Origin: Siderastrea siderea
Lineage: Eukaryota; Cnidaria; Anthozoa; Scleractinia; Rhizangiidae
NCBI GenBank assembly: GCA_964030785.1
Contig: OZ034966.1
Coordinates: forward strand, 2,109,701-2,173,700
Direction of reading: 5' to 3'
Length of the DNA: 64,000 nucleotides
Shown: piece by piece, positions 10,967 to 22,176 of the stretch
How the letters are laid out: each line of letters begins with the position of its first letter
Position numbering within the stretch: position 1 is the first letter of the stretch
Notes under the pieces: generated by a model
The model's database searches: none
The model's input: only the letters and a program-made list of their open reading frames with translations
What the model was told of the DNA's origin: nothing
Translations under genes and position numbers: made by a program

Positions 10967-11377
10967 TCGATGGGTCATCGATGAGTAATCAATAACATCA
11001 ATAGGTAATCAATTACCTCAATGAGTAATCGATGTCATCGATGAGTAATCGATAGGCCACAAAATTTTTGGGCTTCGATTAGTCATCGATTACTCACTGA
11101 TCATCGCCAATAATCAATGACTAATCAACTGATTACCCATCGATTACTCATTGATTACCAATTGATGTCATTGATCATCGATTAGTTATGCCTGGTGTAT
11201 AAAGCGCCACTGTCTTGTGTGTCGCTTTGGAGATTCTATTTTAATTTGTTGGCCTACGCGATAAGAGGGCAAGTGAATCCTCCCTTATGTGAGGATGGAG
11301 TACAATTACAAATAAGTTTGTTGATTTTCTCCTAAGAATTATAGATCCTTTAGGGAGACGTGGGCTTAAGGGGACGT

Positions 11378-11445
11378 AAATGCCGAACGTGATCGATGTC
11401 TTCCAAACAGGTAAACGCAAACGACAACAAAAGGACATTTGTAAC
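11378..11445 (-). repeat. Inverted repeat arm flanking the 1.3-kb TIR element (right)
   Basis: Reverse complement of 9714-9776. In both arms the same frame reads a similar peptide (MSFC..L...VWKTSITFGI), which hints that a coding fragment was duplicated. Confidence 0.6.
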
Positions 11446-11509
11446 CCACTGCATGCAAGTAGTCAATTCATACCTCACTAATCTGCACGTATTATATAGG
11501 TTCCGATCT

Positions 11510-11925
11510 GTCCTTGAAAGGTTACGAAAGTGCCCTATGTTGTGGTCACTGTTTGTTTAAAAGCAATAAAATCCATTTCTCTGCCAAATTGTAGCTATTG
11601 ACTTACCATGTACACGCCACACGATTCTCTCAATTATCACAGCACTTTAAATCTGAGTTATTTTGGCTCACAAAAATCTGCCGTGTATGTGTTTGACTTT
11701 TCATGTCCGTAAAAAAAGAATCACGATTCGGAAAAGCCCTATAATGTTAGGGCAAGTTGGATATCATTTGGCAGTCTAACCAAGAAAACTTGGAGTGAAT
11801 CGGATAAATCTTTATTTTTTATGGAGATTTCAAGTTACCGACGTCTAAAAAGCAGCGAAGTTAAAAGTTCCCTATTTGCTAGAAGTTCCAGAAGGTAGTT
11901 TCGCCATAATTTCTTGAGAGATGGA
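11510..11925 (+). repeat. Local tandem duplication, unit 1
   Basis: This aligns with 12,448-12,922 in the same orientation, about 940 bp apart. Both carry CACACGATTCTCTC, the phrase GTGTATGTGTTTGA and the motif GTTACGAAAGT or GTACAAAAGT followed by KCCC. The unit 2 frame at 12,637-12,921 is open, while unit 1 has stops, so a real gene is unlikely. Confidence 0.75.
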
Positions 11926-12252
11926 CTTCAACACAATCAAATTAAACATTAGTGTGATAGCAATAGTTGACCAAAAATTCAACTTTGTCCTAAAAAGGAA
12001 TTACAGCTCTTAAAATGTATTTATTCCAGTTTGGTGTTTTTTTTAGGATAATGGCGGTAAGGGTAGAGTATATGGTTCCAAGAACTGTATATATGACTCA
12101 ATATAAAGATAAATTATAGTATAAAAAAGCGCAATCTTAATAGTGTAATACACATGTGACTGCCTGTGAGGTATTCTGTTGCTTAAAAGTATTTCCAAAG
12201 CGATGCACAAAACAATGAAGCTTTATACAGTACCAAGACAATTACCATCGCT

Positions 12253-12274
12253 CTCTCTCTCTCTCTCTCTCTCT
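12253..12274 (+). repeat. (CT)n microsatellite
   Basis: Short pure CT run between the two local duplication units. Confidence 0.9.
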
Positions 12275-12447
12275 AGAGGAAAAGTGGGGCACTTTAGGAA
12301 CAACTTTCTCTTTTGGAAATAATTTCCCCAATTTAAAGTCGTAACTGCTGAAACCTACGCTCCAAACACCTCCCTCAAAGAGCCTTAATCAAGCAAATTC
12401 CAAATCGAAAACATTAAAACTACAGAGAGTAAGCCACATAATTGTCG

Positions 12448-12922
12448 CTAAGAGGGTACAAAAGTTCCCTACGTCGTGGTAAGCGCTATTTTATTTGCTC
12501 TCAAATCCATTTCCACATCAGATTGTAGCTATTGCCTTACCATTTATTCGCCACACGATTCTCTCGCTTACCACAGCACTTTAAATTGGAGACATTGCGA
12601 TCCAGAAAAATCTGTCGTGTATGTGTTTGAATTTTCATGCCTTTGAAAGAAATCACAGTTCGCAAAAAGCCCATTTTTTGCAACGCGAGTTTGGTAAGGC
12701 AATTGTGCTACTTTGAACCAATGTCCATCCACGCAAATTTGAGGGACTGGTTTAAGATGTCTATTGGTAATCTAACAAAAGAAAAGCGAAGTGAATTGGA
12801 TGTTTCCTTATTTTTTGGTGAATTTTTTAAGTTACCAATGTCTCAAAACGGCCTAGTTACGAAAGTTCCTGCTTTGCTAGAAGTTCTAACAAGTGATCTC
12901 GGCATAATTTCTTTAGCCTAGT
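12448..12922 (+). repeat. Local tandem duplication, unit 2
   Basis: Paired with 11,510-11,925. It contains a 94-codon open frame (12,637-12,921) with no recognisable domain and no counterpart open in unit 1; it is treated as chance. Confidence 0.7.
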
Positions 12923-15660
12923 GTGGAAATAAAGCAGTAGTAAACCAGTGCATAAACCGGCCCACATACTTCAGTTAATTTATTCACTGATAGATACCAA
13001 CCATTCAGCGGGCTCAGATAGCGGTGACTACCATAACGCACAGCTTAAAGGTCGACATCAACACGTGCATCACGTCGGACTATCAGGTCGCCATCAAACT
13101 CAGTTATAAAATGGGGTTGGTAGGGCCTGCACGACTCCTATTTCAAGTCTTTGTACATGGCGCCTTTTATCTGTCTTTTGACCAGTTTTGCTTCTTGTGT
13201 TTGTGCAGTGGGTTTAGTTTGGAGGATTTTTAAATGGTAACTGAATTGAGCCGTTACAACTTAGGTGTCGCATTTTTAAGAGTTAGATCTCGAGCTCATA
13301 TCTGATCAATTTTCTGATAACTGGTGGATATCTTGTGACTTGCGCTGTTTGGTATTCTCAGTTAAATTTGACCTCTGATCGTTTGCAGTTACCAAGTCTG
13401 ATCCTAGTAAAGAGAAAGTGCGCAGGAGATGAAGTCTAAAACGTGAAATTCATACGCATATGGCTGATACTTCACACCGAAACGTCTAATAAGAGATTTA
13501 TTATCCAACTTAACCTTTTTCAACCCTTTTCAGTAACTTGAAAGAAAACTTACTACAAGTGTAACAGGATGAGCGCGCGCACAGTACTGTACAATAACCA
13601 ACTGTAAAATATCGTGGGATATTTGTACTCGTTTCGCCGGCTTTCTGTACAATAACTAATGCAGTTGGATAATAAGTAGTCCTTTCATCTACAGTAAGAA
13701 CAAAGTTTGAGGCCGTTCGCGCTTACTGCCTTGGCGCATACTTTTTTGCCTTTTTACCACACACCGTCTGTGTCGCAATGCGACGGCATACCTTAAGTCG
13801 AGGGCCGTAAAATATAAACAGTAATGCGTGGTGAACGATTTGTTCGTCCGATCTTCTTTCGATAATCTTTCATTATTAGAGCAAACATTGAAGTGGAAAG
13901 TTCATGGGCAAATTGCACTAAAAATGCGGCAGAGCAACTTCCCGTGCAAATAATTTCCATATTCGCAATGTAAACAGTAAAGTACCATGAACGTAACTCT
14001 TCATACAAAATGCGTTTCCTCGGACGCATTTCTTACATTAAAGCAAGATTTTTCACAGAGACAACCAACTACATGAATTAAATTCGAAATCAATCGAGTA
14101 AAATAAAAAAAAGCGGCTATATTTGGCAGTATTTGTTAAATGTACTGAAATTTCATGGTCGCCCAAAACATCTTGCAATGTATTAATCTGAAAAGTTATA
14201 AATAATGAGGTCGCGGCTCGACTTGCAAATATACAGAAACTGAAAAATTCGACCTAGAAATTTTTCAAGAAATTCACTGTTTCCATGAGCTAGTTGTGAG
14301 GGAAAGTGCTACAGCTGTTGTGTTTCCACGCGACCTAATACAATCTTGTGACGCAATATTTCTCACGAGTTTTGAAAAACAAAACTGATGTCTGTACGGT
14401 TTACTGGTGTTGAGATTCACTCGTTCGCTAAGCAATGCTTGCTTGTTTGTGGACCGAGTCTTTCAGTCCTCCGAAGTGATTTGTGTCTGACTAATCATTT
14501 CCAATCAATGATTTGTGTATGATGCGTGTCCGACAAATAGACATACGCAGCGTCTCTGGATCCAAAATTTCTTAGGCCAAACTCGAACTTTTCCTTCTCG
14601 TGGCCAGAGAATTTACTCGAAATTTACGTTGGCTTTCTACGGGAATAAAATGAGGCAAAGGGAACCAAAAACTTCAGTTTCTCCCCCCCCCCCCCCCTTC
14701 AAAACAGCTGCTCTGCGAGATTTATATACTGAACACATGTGCGGTTAAAAGGAAACACACGCAGTATGACTGACGGAAAAAGAACCCACAAGTTTCCTTG
14801 AATACCGTGCACCTCCTAGAAAGAGATTTTTGATTTACTAACACCGTCACATTACCCATATATTCCCTTCGGGCATTTACTGATGCTAAGTCGTCATTAC
14901 CCATTTATTCTGTTCGGGCGTTTAGTGATGAAACGTCATCATTACCCACTTATTTCGTGCGCGCCCTGTTCTGGCAAATGGAGATTTGATCTGGTATATA
15001 TACCTACTGTATATTTTAACTGTAAGTACTTAACTTCCCTTTACTTTATATACGCGCGAGCTAAAAGGATGCCTCCTCGGAATTTTGCCTCTAGGCAAAA
15101 TCCCTGCGGGGCAAATACCAAACCTTTGCCTTAAACGATAAGCTTACAAACAACACCTTTCTGGCAATATTTGAAAAAGGTAAATGGCAGTTGGTACGTA
15201 AATCCTGAAAAGTGAATTTCGTTTTCGCAGTCAAGATCACCCCCACCCATGCTTTAATTTGCTATATTCATTGAACATATACGTACTGTATAGCGAGTCG
15301 TGGGGATGCGCTTATTCGAGCATTTACAGTGTTTTCCCAATATCAGCTATGAAAGCCTTATCAAGTAGCAAAGGCCTATTTCTTCAAAGTTTAACTCGTA
15401 CCTTATCTTCAAAACGAATGCGAGCACCCCATTTTTCTGGTAAAGCAGTAACCGCAGCAGAAATTTGGACAGCAATCGCCCATAAGAAAAGTTTTTTTCA
15501 GCGAACGTACTTAAGAAACAAATAAGTGCGTCTACCGTGTTGCCATTGAGGTTTAGTGTGTTAAAGGTCTAATTAATTTTCGGTGAACACTCATTGAAAA
15601 AATTGGCAAATAAACCTAGCATTTCATGTAAAAAAAAATAATGATTTGAATAGTTGGTAG
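12923..15660. other. Long stretch without a supported gene
   Basis: Short open frames on both strands (for example 13,024-13,233, 13,793-14,029, 15,259-15,525) show no recognisable domain. Visible structure: a 15-base poly-C run at 14,683-14,697, and a roughly 50-60 bp repeat at 14,850-14,960 with the phrases CATTACCCATTTATTC and TTCGGGCGTTTA. The missing first coding exon and promoter of gene 1 should lie in this stretch or just beyond, but I could not identify them. Confidence 0.5.
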
Positions 15661-15665
15661 TGGGC

Positions 15666-15876
15666 GTTACCTAAGTGCCCCATTTTGTTACCAAAGTGCC
15701 TGATTCCGTGACAAAAGTGCCCGAGTTGTTACAAAAGTGCCCTACTTTCGGTTACGAAAGTGCCCTAAAAAAGTTACAAAAGTTCCCTGTCGTTACTAAA
15801 GTTCCCTAGTTCGTTACCAAAGTTCCCTTTTTTCGTTACCAAAGTTCCCCTTCTACGTGACAAAAGTGCCCCTTCC
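15666..15876 (+). repeat. GTTAC(A/C)AAAGT(G/T)CCC minisatellite, about 10 units
   Basis: Ten units of 19-23 bp share the core GTTACMAAAGTKCCC with variable spacers. Single copies of the same core also occur at about 11,519, 12,454 and 12,855. It lies just upstream of the gene 1 signal exon. Confidence 0.9.
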
Positions 15877-15879
15877 TCT

Positions 15880-15881
<2 letters not shown>

Positions 15882-15950
<69 letters not shown>
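15882..15950 (+). repeat. (CT)n microsatellite
   Basis: A pure CT run of about 60 bases between the minisatellite and the gene 1 signal exon; it could also serve as part of an extended polypyrimidine tract. Confidence 0.95.
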
Positions 15951-16000
15951 CAGACTCGTTTAATTATAATCTTAACGTCTTTGTTTTTTTTTCCCATCAG

Positions 16001-16064
16001 ATTCTGGTGTGGTCATTTTTTGTTGTATGGATCTTCCCCAGATATAGCACGGAGGCTCAGTCCA
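16001..16064 (+). CDS. Gene 1 signal-peptide exon
   Basis: This reads ILVWSFFVVWIF followed by a polar stretch ending STEAQS, a hydrophobic signal core without its own Met. It matches gene 2 exon 2 (44,994-45,054) in length, phase and sequence. By analogy a tiny upstream exon of about 8 codons should supply the ATG; I could not find it. The exon starts in phase 0 and ends in phase 1. Confidence 0.8.
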
Positions 16065-16901
16065 GTAAGTTACCTTGTTATCATGTTGTTATCATTCCCA
16101 ATCTGCCACTGCACTGCAGATTTGTAAGGTTCAGGATGGTCGAAAAGACAGAACACAACTCGCAAGACTTATAAAACACACAAACCTGAAAAACATGTGA
16201 ATATAGGCAGCGTTAGGTCCTCGAAGGTTAGACATTCAAGTTTTTACATGGTTAAAACATGGTTAAGTGATAAGCTTGAATAAAAATGAAACCGGTACTG
16301 AATAGATACAGCTATACCACACACACACACACACACTCACAAAAAAAATCAAATAGCGAAAGCAACCGAGAAAATTCGTGCGTGACGTGTGCAGTGGCAT
16401 AGTGAGATATTTACAGATACTGACAGGTGAAACAAATTTGTTTTTAACAGACAGCTAATTCATATTCTCACTGTTACGTTGGATTACTTCTTAAGGGGGC
16501 AACACGTGTGGTAATTATTCTGTATTCATCTTTTGGAATAAGGCCAGCCGAATACACTCTATTGTATTTAGCAGTGACTGATCTCCCTAAAACGCAATAA
16601 TTATCTTCTTTGCACTTAATACAACTGACTTTGATTCTTGACTCTGACTCTTGACTCTGATAATGACTTACGCTCGGGTTGTCGAAACGTCAGTCAATGT
16701 CATCACAAACAGTCCTTCTCAGGACTACACTCACCTGGACGATCATACTTCACCACTTACAACAATTCCTATAACGACCTTCTATCATTAAAATCAACAT
16801 TAACATTTCAAGAGTAATGTAAGAGGTTTGATTTCAAAAGTGTAGTTATAGCTGGATTATTGCAGTATTTCCCCTAATTTTATCTATCTTTTTTTCGATA
16901 G

Positions 16902-17072
16902 CTTTATCTTGCAGTAGACCGCCGTCAGTGTTGAACGCGCAGGTTTGGTACGATTCCGCTTCTGGCATTTCCAATGTTACTTATATCTGTAACCCAGGCT
17001 ACACGTTATTTGGTTCACCGCACAGAATTTGCCGAGCGAATGGAGACTGGGAAGGAGTGGCACCTTACTGCT
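16902..17072 (+). CDS. Gene 1 CCP/sushi domain 1
   Basis: One exon encodes one complete CCP module with four cysteines (LSC, YIC, RIC, PYC), the conserved Gly-Tyr (NPGYTLFG) and a Trp before the last Cys (GDWEG). Both flanking introns are phase 1. CCP modules mediate protein-protein contact in complement factors. Confidence 0.9.
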
Positions 17073-17677
17073 GTATGTATTTTAATATTCATATGACGTC
17101 GTCAGACCAAAAAACAGTACGTGTTTCCTCGAAGACCTCACAAAGAAAGGCTCACCTGTAAAAATGAAACGCGCTCTGCTATAAGCGAGAATTGTTCTTA
17201 GTGTTAACTCTGAGTTACCCACTAATAAAAGACTGATTAAATCACTACCTTGGTGCCTTCTTTCGCAGACTTTAAAAGTACTTGCTAAAATCATTCAAAT
17301 ATGGGAGGGGAAATTTCCGCGTTCTTGCTTTTCGCAAGATTACTAACTCTACCGCTGAAATAGTTTTATTTTTAATTGACACGAAGAAAAAGTAATCACG
17401 GTTATCTATTGGGGTTTAGTTTTATGGGGGAGAGGGAGTTATAAAGGTTTTATTCGCAGCTTTCTGTGACTTTTACACACAAGTATCCCCTTCCCCTACA
17501 GAATAAATTTATGTTATTCAGTAGAGATACCTTTGTTGTATTAAAATTACAAATGTTTGTTACAATTGTTCAATCCTGGATATTCCCAAAGATTGAAGTA
17601 GTCGTGTGCTAACATGCCGAGTGTTTGACTAAGAAGAGCACTTAAATTTATTTCTCGTTTATTTTCTCGGTTTATAG

Positions 17678-17869
17678 TTCAAAAGTGTACCTTACCAGAC
17701 ATTCCGTCGTCTGCGTATATTGTTCAACCGGCAAACTACAAGCGTACATTCACAACGGGCGAGATGATCATATTAGCTTGCAAGAAAGGCCTTAAGACAC
17801 AATCTGGCAGCAACCCGATTAGAGTCTGCATCGATGGACGATGGACCAAGGTCCAGCTTAAATGCGAGG
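17678..17869 (+). CDS. Gene 1 CCP/sushi domain 2
   Basis: This is a single-exon CCP module with four cysteines (QKC, LAC, RVC, LKC) and the Trp motif (DGRWTKV). It is slightly longer than usual between the first two cysteines. It is flanked by phase 1 introns. Confidence 0.9.
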
Positions 17870-19046
17870 GTAATTGTTTTTCCTTGTCTTTGTTTGTGTG
17901 TTTAAAGGGTCTTCCTTATTCATTTCATTTGATGTTGCTCGGTAGATTGTGCACCTTCCCCTGCTAATACATTTGCGCAAGATTACAGCCAGTGTAGCTA
18001 CACTGAAAACCCTCCTTAGAGCAATTCTATGAGCATAACCATGTCATAAAGTGGCCTGAAGAAATGCTCATTTATTCTGAGCGCGACCAAGGTTTTCATT
18101 TGTTTATTTGCCCTTCTATAGGGCCACTCCGAAAGGAAAACACACAAAAAAGAACATTGTTCGCAGCTTTAGTGGTTTAGATTACCATTGTTTTCCTATG
18201 TGTCACATATTTCCTTGTTCTTCTTTTTGTGCAGCCTTTATCCTTTTGTTCTCTGATATACAAGCTAGTCCAACCTCATCAGTCCAGACACCCTGTTAAT
18301 ATACGGCCAGATTAGTGCGGATTAATACGGATTTATATGGCTGGTCACCCTGGTTGCATGGTCTTCTCATTACTCATGATACTGCCAGATTTGTGTGATC
18401 TGTTTGGTGACTGAATGAACGGGATCTTAACGTACTTTTTATAAACAAAACAGTAACTCAATCTTAGGAGTAAGTTAAGAATTGATGTCAAAATTAGGCC
18501 ACGTAATTAGAAACTTTTTAGTGATTTTTTCTTATCCCTTTTTAAATGGCTTAATTGGCTAGCGAAAAGCGAAAATTCCAGGACTCAACTAACCTTACCA
18601 GGATCTAGCCCCGTATAATTGTTTGTTTATATATTTCTTGGTTTATTTATTTAATTTTGCCGTGTACCAGATACAACATTACATCTATTAACTTATTTAA
18701 AGAAGTAGAGGAAAGGATTCCTCTTAGAGGACATATGCCGTGTACCTACAACAGGAAAGCTCAAAAAACCGGTCTTTATCCGGTTAACCGAAGGAATAAA
18801 CGTCCTTCAACGTAAATCATTTCTAATCAGTTCTAAAATTAGGCCTCGGTCACCCAGACTCGGCATCAGACAACACTGATGAATCCGCTTTCATTGTACC
18901 AAAGTTTGATGACATCAATCAAACTTTGCTCAAACCGGCTATTCAACATCGCGTTAAACAGGGTGCACAAAAGAGTTGAAATCGTCGAATTCAGCAATTT
19001 TGAACGGTATTACATCCGTCTGGCCTGGGCCTTAAAAACGGGTAAT

Positions 19047-19187
19047 TATGATTATGATTATAATTATGATGATGATGATGATGATGATGGTTATTATTAC
19101 TATTATTATTATTATTATTATTGTTATTACTATTATTATTATTATTATTATTATTGTTATTGTTGTTGTTGTTATTATTATTATTCC
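19047..19187 (+). repeat. (GAT)n/(ATT)n microsatellite abutting the CCP3 acceptor
   Basis: A TAT/GAT run passes into a long ATT run with GTT interruptions that ends two bases before the AG of the exon at 19,190. The acceptor's pyrimidine tract is therefore made of ATT repeats. Confidence 0.9.
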
Positions 19188-19189
19188 AG

Positions 19190-19384
19190 ATGAACCGGAT
19201 AGAAGATGCTACAACATGCTCCGAGGTCTTCAGAGGAACCCTCCAAGCAATACCCGGATATCTATAAACATACGTCTTTCAAAGGCAAGATACCGCTGTC
19301 GTAAAGGATTCGATTTGGTTGGTAAGGAAATGCGGACTTGCAGAAAAGGAAGATGGACTGAAAAGAAAGAACCTCAGTGTGTAG
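19190..19384 (+). CDS. Gene 1 CCP-like domain 3
   Basis: This is a four-cysteine module (RRC, YRC, RTC, PQC) with the motif KARYRCRKGF and a GRW before the last Cys. It is a close paralogue of gene 2 exon 7 (60,467-60,664), down to the donor sequence GTACAG. The region between Cys1 and Cys2 (LRGL...NPP..NTRI) is unusual for a CCP and is shared only by these two exons. Confidence 0.88.
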
Positions 19385-19511
19385 GTACAGGAGATACACT
19401 GTGTTTTGTACCAGTAAAAAGGATTTTCATTGCCTTGTTTTATGGTAACATGTTTTTCGCCTTTTGTCCCCTTTTTACTGCGTAATGCTGACAGAGCATC
19501 CGGGTAGTTTC

Positions 19512-19558
<47 letters not shown>

Positions 19559-19562
19559 TAAT

Positions 19563-19606
<44 letters not shown>
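19512..19606 (+). repeat. (AAT)n microsatellite
   Basis: AAT run in the intron after CCP3; its frames give poly-Asn or poly-Ile and are not genes. Confidence 0.95.
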
Positions 19607-19608
<2 letters not shown>

Positions 19609-20323
19609 TGTATTTGGCCCAAAGCGTCGACATCATCTATTACAGGCCTCGAAATGAAATCAGTTTTTTTCCCAGGAGCAATTCTACTCCTAGGTCCAAA
19701 ATATTGTACCAGTGTTTAATGGCTTCGATTAAACTTTCTTCATACTTTTCAGCATCATTCAGAATCATCAATCGCACCCAACAGGGTGCTCAGAGATGTT
19801 TAAAGTGCCCAATTCAGCAACGTGGAACCGTATTAATTAGAAATGCTTAGTCCGTTTGGCGTCAAGTATGTTAAGTATGGGTGGGACTGCAAGTCTTTAC
19901 CATTTATCATCACACTTTGTTGACTATCAGCTTGCTACGAACTGGACCATCTCACTAGTTGAATAACCGTGAATAAACAATCAAGTTATAACAAGTCCCA
20001 AACATGTTCACAGCACAGTATAAAGTTAGACTCATTAGAATGTGCATGAAATCATCATCACGTGGTAAGTATTCCCGTTAGTTTCACTGTAGGAAGGTTA
20101 GGTTTGTAGTTCTTGTCGTACATGAGAGAGAATACCCCAGTAAGGAACATGGCTGGGTAAGGAATTCCATCCACCAGCCACACCCTCTTAGGAAAGCCTT
20201 TCAGGTCTGCTTCACTAGAAATTAGCTTTGCGTGAAGCCTTTTGCATAGCCATATCTTGACAGTGGCTAAAGTGTCTCTTAAAACAATAAACGAGTAGTA
20301 ACTCGTTTGCGCCTCTTTACAGA

Positions 20324-20351
20324 ATACTACTACTACTACTACTACTACTAC
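20324..20351 (+). repeat. (TAC)n microsatellite
   Basis: Short TAC run in a gene 1 intron. Confidence 0.85.
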
Positions 20352-20582
20352 CCAGATCCACAAAAAATTCAAAGTACATCTTTTGGTGTTAATATATAGA
20401 TTTAGCCAAGCCTAAAAGCGGAGCCCCCACCCCCTTTTTTCTTTTTTTTTGTCTTTTTTGTTGTTGTTGTTGTTTGTTTGTTTGTTTTTTTGCTGGCACT
20501 ACATAATTTGTGAAAATACTCTCATTCAAGTCGTTAAATTAAAAAAAAAAAATGAAAGAAAGAAAGAAAAAAAAGAAAAATT

Positions 20583-20652
20583 CATGTCGCTGCTGAGAGC
20601 AGAACCCGGCTCAACGGCGTCATAAACCGGAGATTAGTCCACTAGGCCATGA
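20583..20652 (-). mobile_element. tRNA-like SINE head, minus strand
   Basis: Read on the minus strand it has an A-box-like TGGCCTAGTGGACT and, about 35 bases later, a degenerate B-box-like GGGTTCTGCTCTC. A homopolymer-rich stretch lies on its 3' side. It looks like a tRNA-derived SINE head and not an intact tRNA gene. Confidence 0.45.
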
Positions 20653-20894
20653 GCGTTGATTGTTATCTTCAGATGTCAATTTTACTACTCATTTCTTTCT
20701 TCGTGACAAGCTGCCTATCAACATGGAAATGCTGGTGTTTTTTCCTGACAAAATGTGTTCGGACCGCCGTAAAAACCATGGTTGTGGACAGAAAAAACCA
20801 AAAAGCACTAGCTCTGCTATATTTAACATCGAAACCGCTGCGAAAAGCTGCGAACTCAAGCGGTGTGCCGACCGAGTTCACAACAGAAGGCAAA

Positions 20895-21178
20895 TTTGAA
20901 CTTTTCGCCTGAACTTTATTGCCTAATTTTTTCGCCTAAATTGAACTTTTCGCCTTCCACCAAAAAGACAACTGAGTATTCTTTTGAACTTTTTTTGCAT
21001 GAACAAAATTGTTTTTGACTTTTGTTGTCTTTGCTTGTTTTGCTGAACGCGGGTCAACGTGCGATTTCGCGCCAAGAACACGGGATTCAGCACAGGGTTA
21101 TATCCAGTGTATGCCAGTTCATATTCGTGACCCTGTGGTGCGGACGGACGGACGGACGGACGGACGGACAGTCACTTG
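20895..21178 (+). repeat. Dispersed repeat with GAACTTTTCGCC phrases and CGGA tract
   Basis: This contains TTCGCCTTCCACCAAAAAGA and, further on, GTGCGATTTCGCGCCAAGAA and a (CGGA)n tract. The same order of phrases occurs at 51,515-51,800 in gene 2 intron 4, so this is a dispersed element of unknown class. Confidence 0.6.
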
Positions 21179-21282
21179 ACTATTACGTCACTACCAAGCG
21201 GGCTCCGCTATTAATGTACAGTAGCTAAAAATGGGCGTATTCCGATATAGCTGTAATTACCCTTTTTTAATTTTGTTTTTAG

Positions 21283-21399
21283 ACTACTCCCAATGTGGTG
21301 AAAGTCCAGTTAATTTTAGGGCCCGGATCGTTGGTGGAAGAACCTCAGAAAGAGGATGGTGGCCTTGGCAGATTGGTATATACAAACTCAACAACAAAG
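21283..21399 (+). CDS. Gene 1 protease copy B exon 1 (activation site)
   Basis: The exon encodes a linker with a cysteine (YSQCGESP), which in two-chain proteases usually pairs with the Cys122 region (TVCLP here), followed by RARIVGGRTSERGWWPWQIG. Cleavage after the Arg before IVGG would free the new N-terminus, the normal S1 zymogen activation. The exon ends in phase 1. Confidence 0.93.
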
Positions 21400-21624
21400 G
21401 TATTGAGACTGTCTTTTTCTTCCAATTTATAAAAACAGAAAAAGTACAGTGGGTGATAAAATAAGAATTTAGTGTAGTAATGGTAAAACAGCCAACACTG
21501 AACTACATATCCCTGTTGCAAGGAATCACCTAGCCACACCCTACCTTAATCCCTGGGTGAGACTTGTCGATGCGGCCTCGATTTTCGGCATTCGCATGCT
21601 CACAGTGCACCAATGAAAAACCAC

Positions 21625-22176
21625 AACTTCCCTAGGGAGTTTACGCAAGTCAGTCGAAGGCCGGACAAGGACGAGCTTCTCATATTTTAAGTGTTTGGGA
21701 CTAACCTAAAGCAGCCCAGTTGTAGCGATCCTTACAAAAATGGACTTAGCAGAGTTTTCGTCTTGAATAACGAAGAGACTTAAATTTTGCACATTTTTAG
21801 AGTTTTGGGGAACAAAACCAACAATGGTTAGAAACCCAGAACAGTTCTAGTTTTGAGGAACTCACGATAGAGTTATTTTACAAAATCTTGCGAAATTGGC
21901 ATCAGAATACTTAGTGCTATTCAAAACTAATTCCATTGCTTTCTTTTTGTTATAAATTAACAAAAAAATGATATTAGTTGTTGTTTCATGGATTATGTGT
22001 AACCGCTCTTCGAGGTTACATATATATTAATTAGATTTATAAAACACTTTTGCCAAAGTTAAAGATTCCTAACTACTGTCCCCTAACATTTGGCTAGTAA
22101 CAGGGGCCCTCTTATGTGAAAAGCAATTAATTTTGTGTTACCATTTTATGACTTTGAGCTTCATTCTATCTTCTAG
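21625..22176 (+). repeat. Duplicated LINE-plus-intron block, copy B
   Basis: From CTTCCCTAGGGAGTTTACGC onward it matches the block upstream of exon 2 in copies A and D. It begins inside the LINE-derived part and so is shorter at its left end. It lies entirely in the intron between protease exons 1 and 2 of gene 1. Confidence 0.8.

Larger units (their letters stand above)
9899..11195 (+). mobile_element. 1.3-kb DNA transposon with ATCGAT-array termini
   Basis: The ends are an inverted repeat starting CCAGGCATAACTAATCGATGA (left) with its near reverse complement at the right end. A perfect 6-bp TGTATA target duplication flanks it (9893-9898 and 11,196-11,201). Each terminal 200-250 bp is an array of short ATCGATTAGTC/AATCGATGAGT-type motifs in both orientations, around an AT-rich CACAAAATTTTTGG core seen near both ends. 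The interior carries the ORF at 10,103-10,669. A 6-bp duplication is described for some less common DNA transposon superfamilies; I cannot assign one from sequence alone. Confidence 0.85.

Noticed and set aside
12637..12921. 94-codon frame as a gene
   Set aside because: The paralogous repeat unit at 11,510-11,925 has stops and no domain is recognisable.
15857..16174. Open frame reading through the CT run into the gene 1 signal exon and beyond its donor
   Set aside because: The Leu-Ser repeat is a CT microsatellite and the frame crosses a clear AG acceptor and GTAAGT donor; only 16,001-16,064 is coding.
19440..19850. Poly-Asn and poly-Ile frames
   Set aside because: Products of an (AAT)n run in an intron.
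20583..20652. Functional tRNA gene
   Set aside because: A-box-like and B-box-like sequences are present, but the B box is degenerate and no clover-leaf with paired acceptor stem is evident. The 6618 and 41,545 elements are likewise SINE-like.
19385..21282. A hidden vWA domain in gene 1, as in factor B
   Set aside because: No DxSxS or TDG motif in any frame between CCP3 and the protease exon, and the splice phases join directly.
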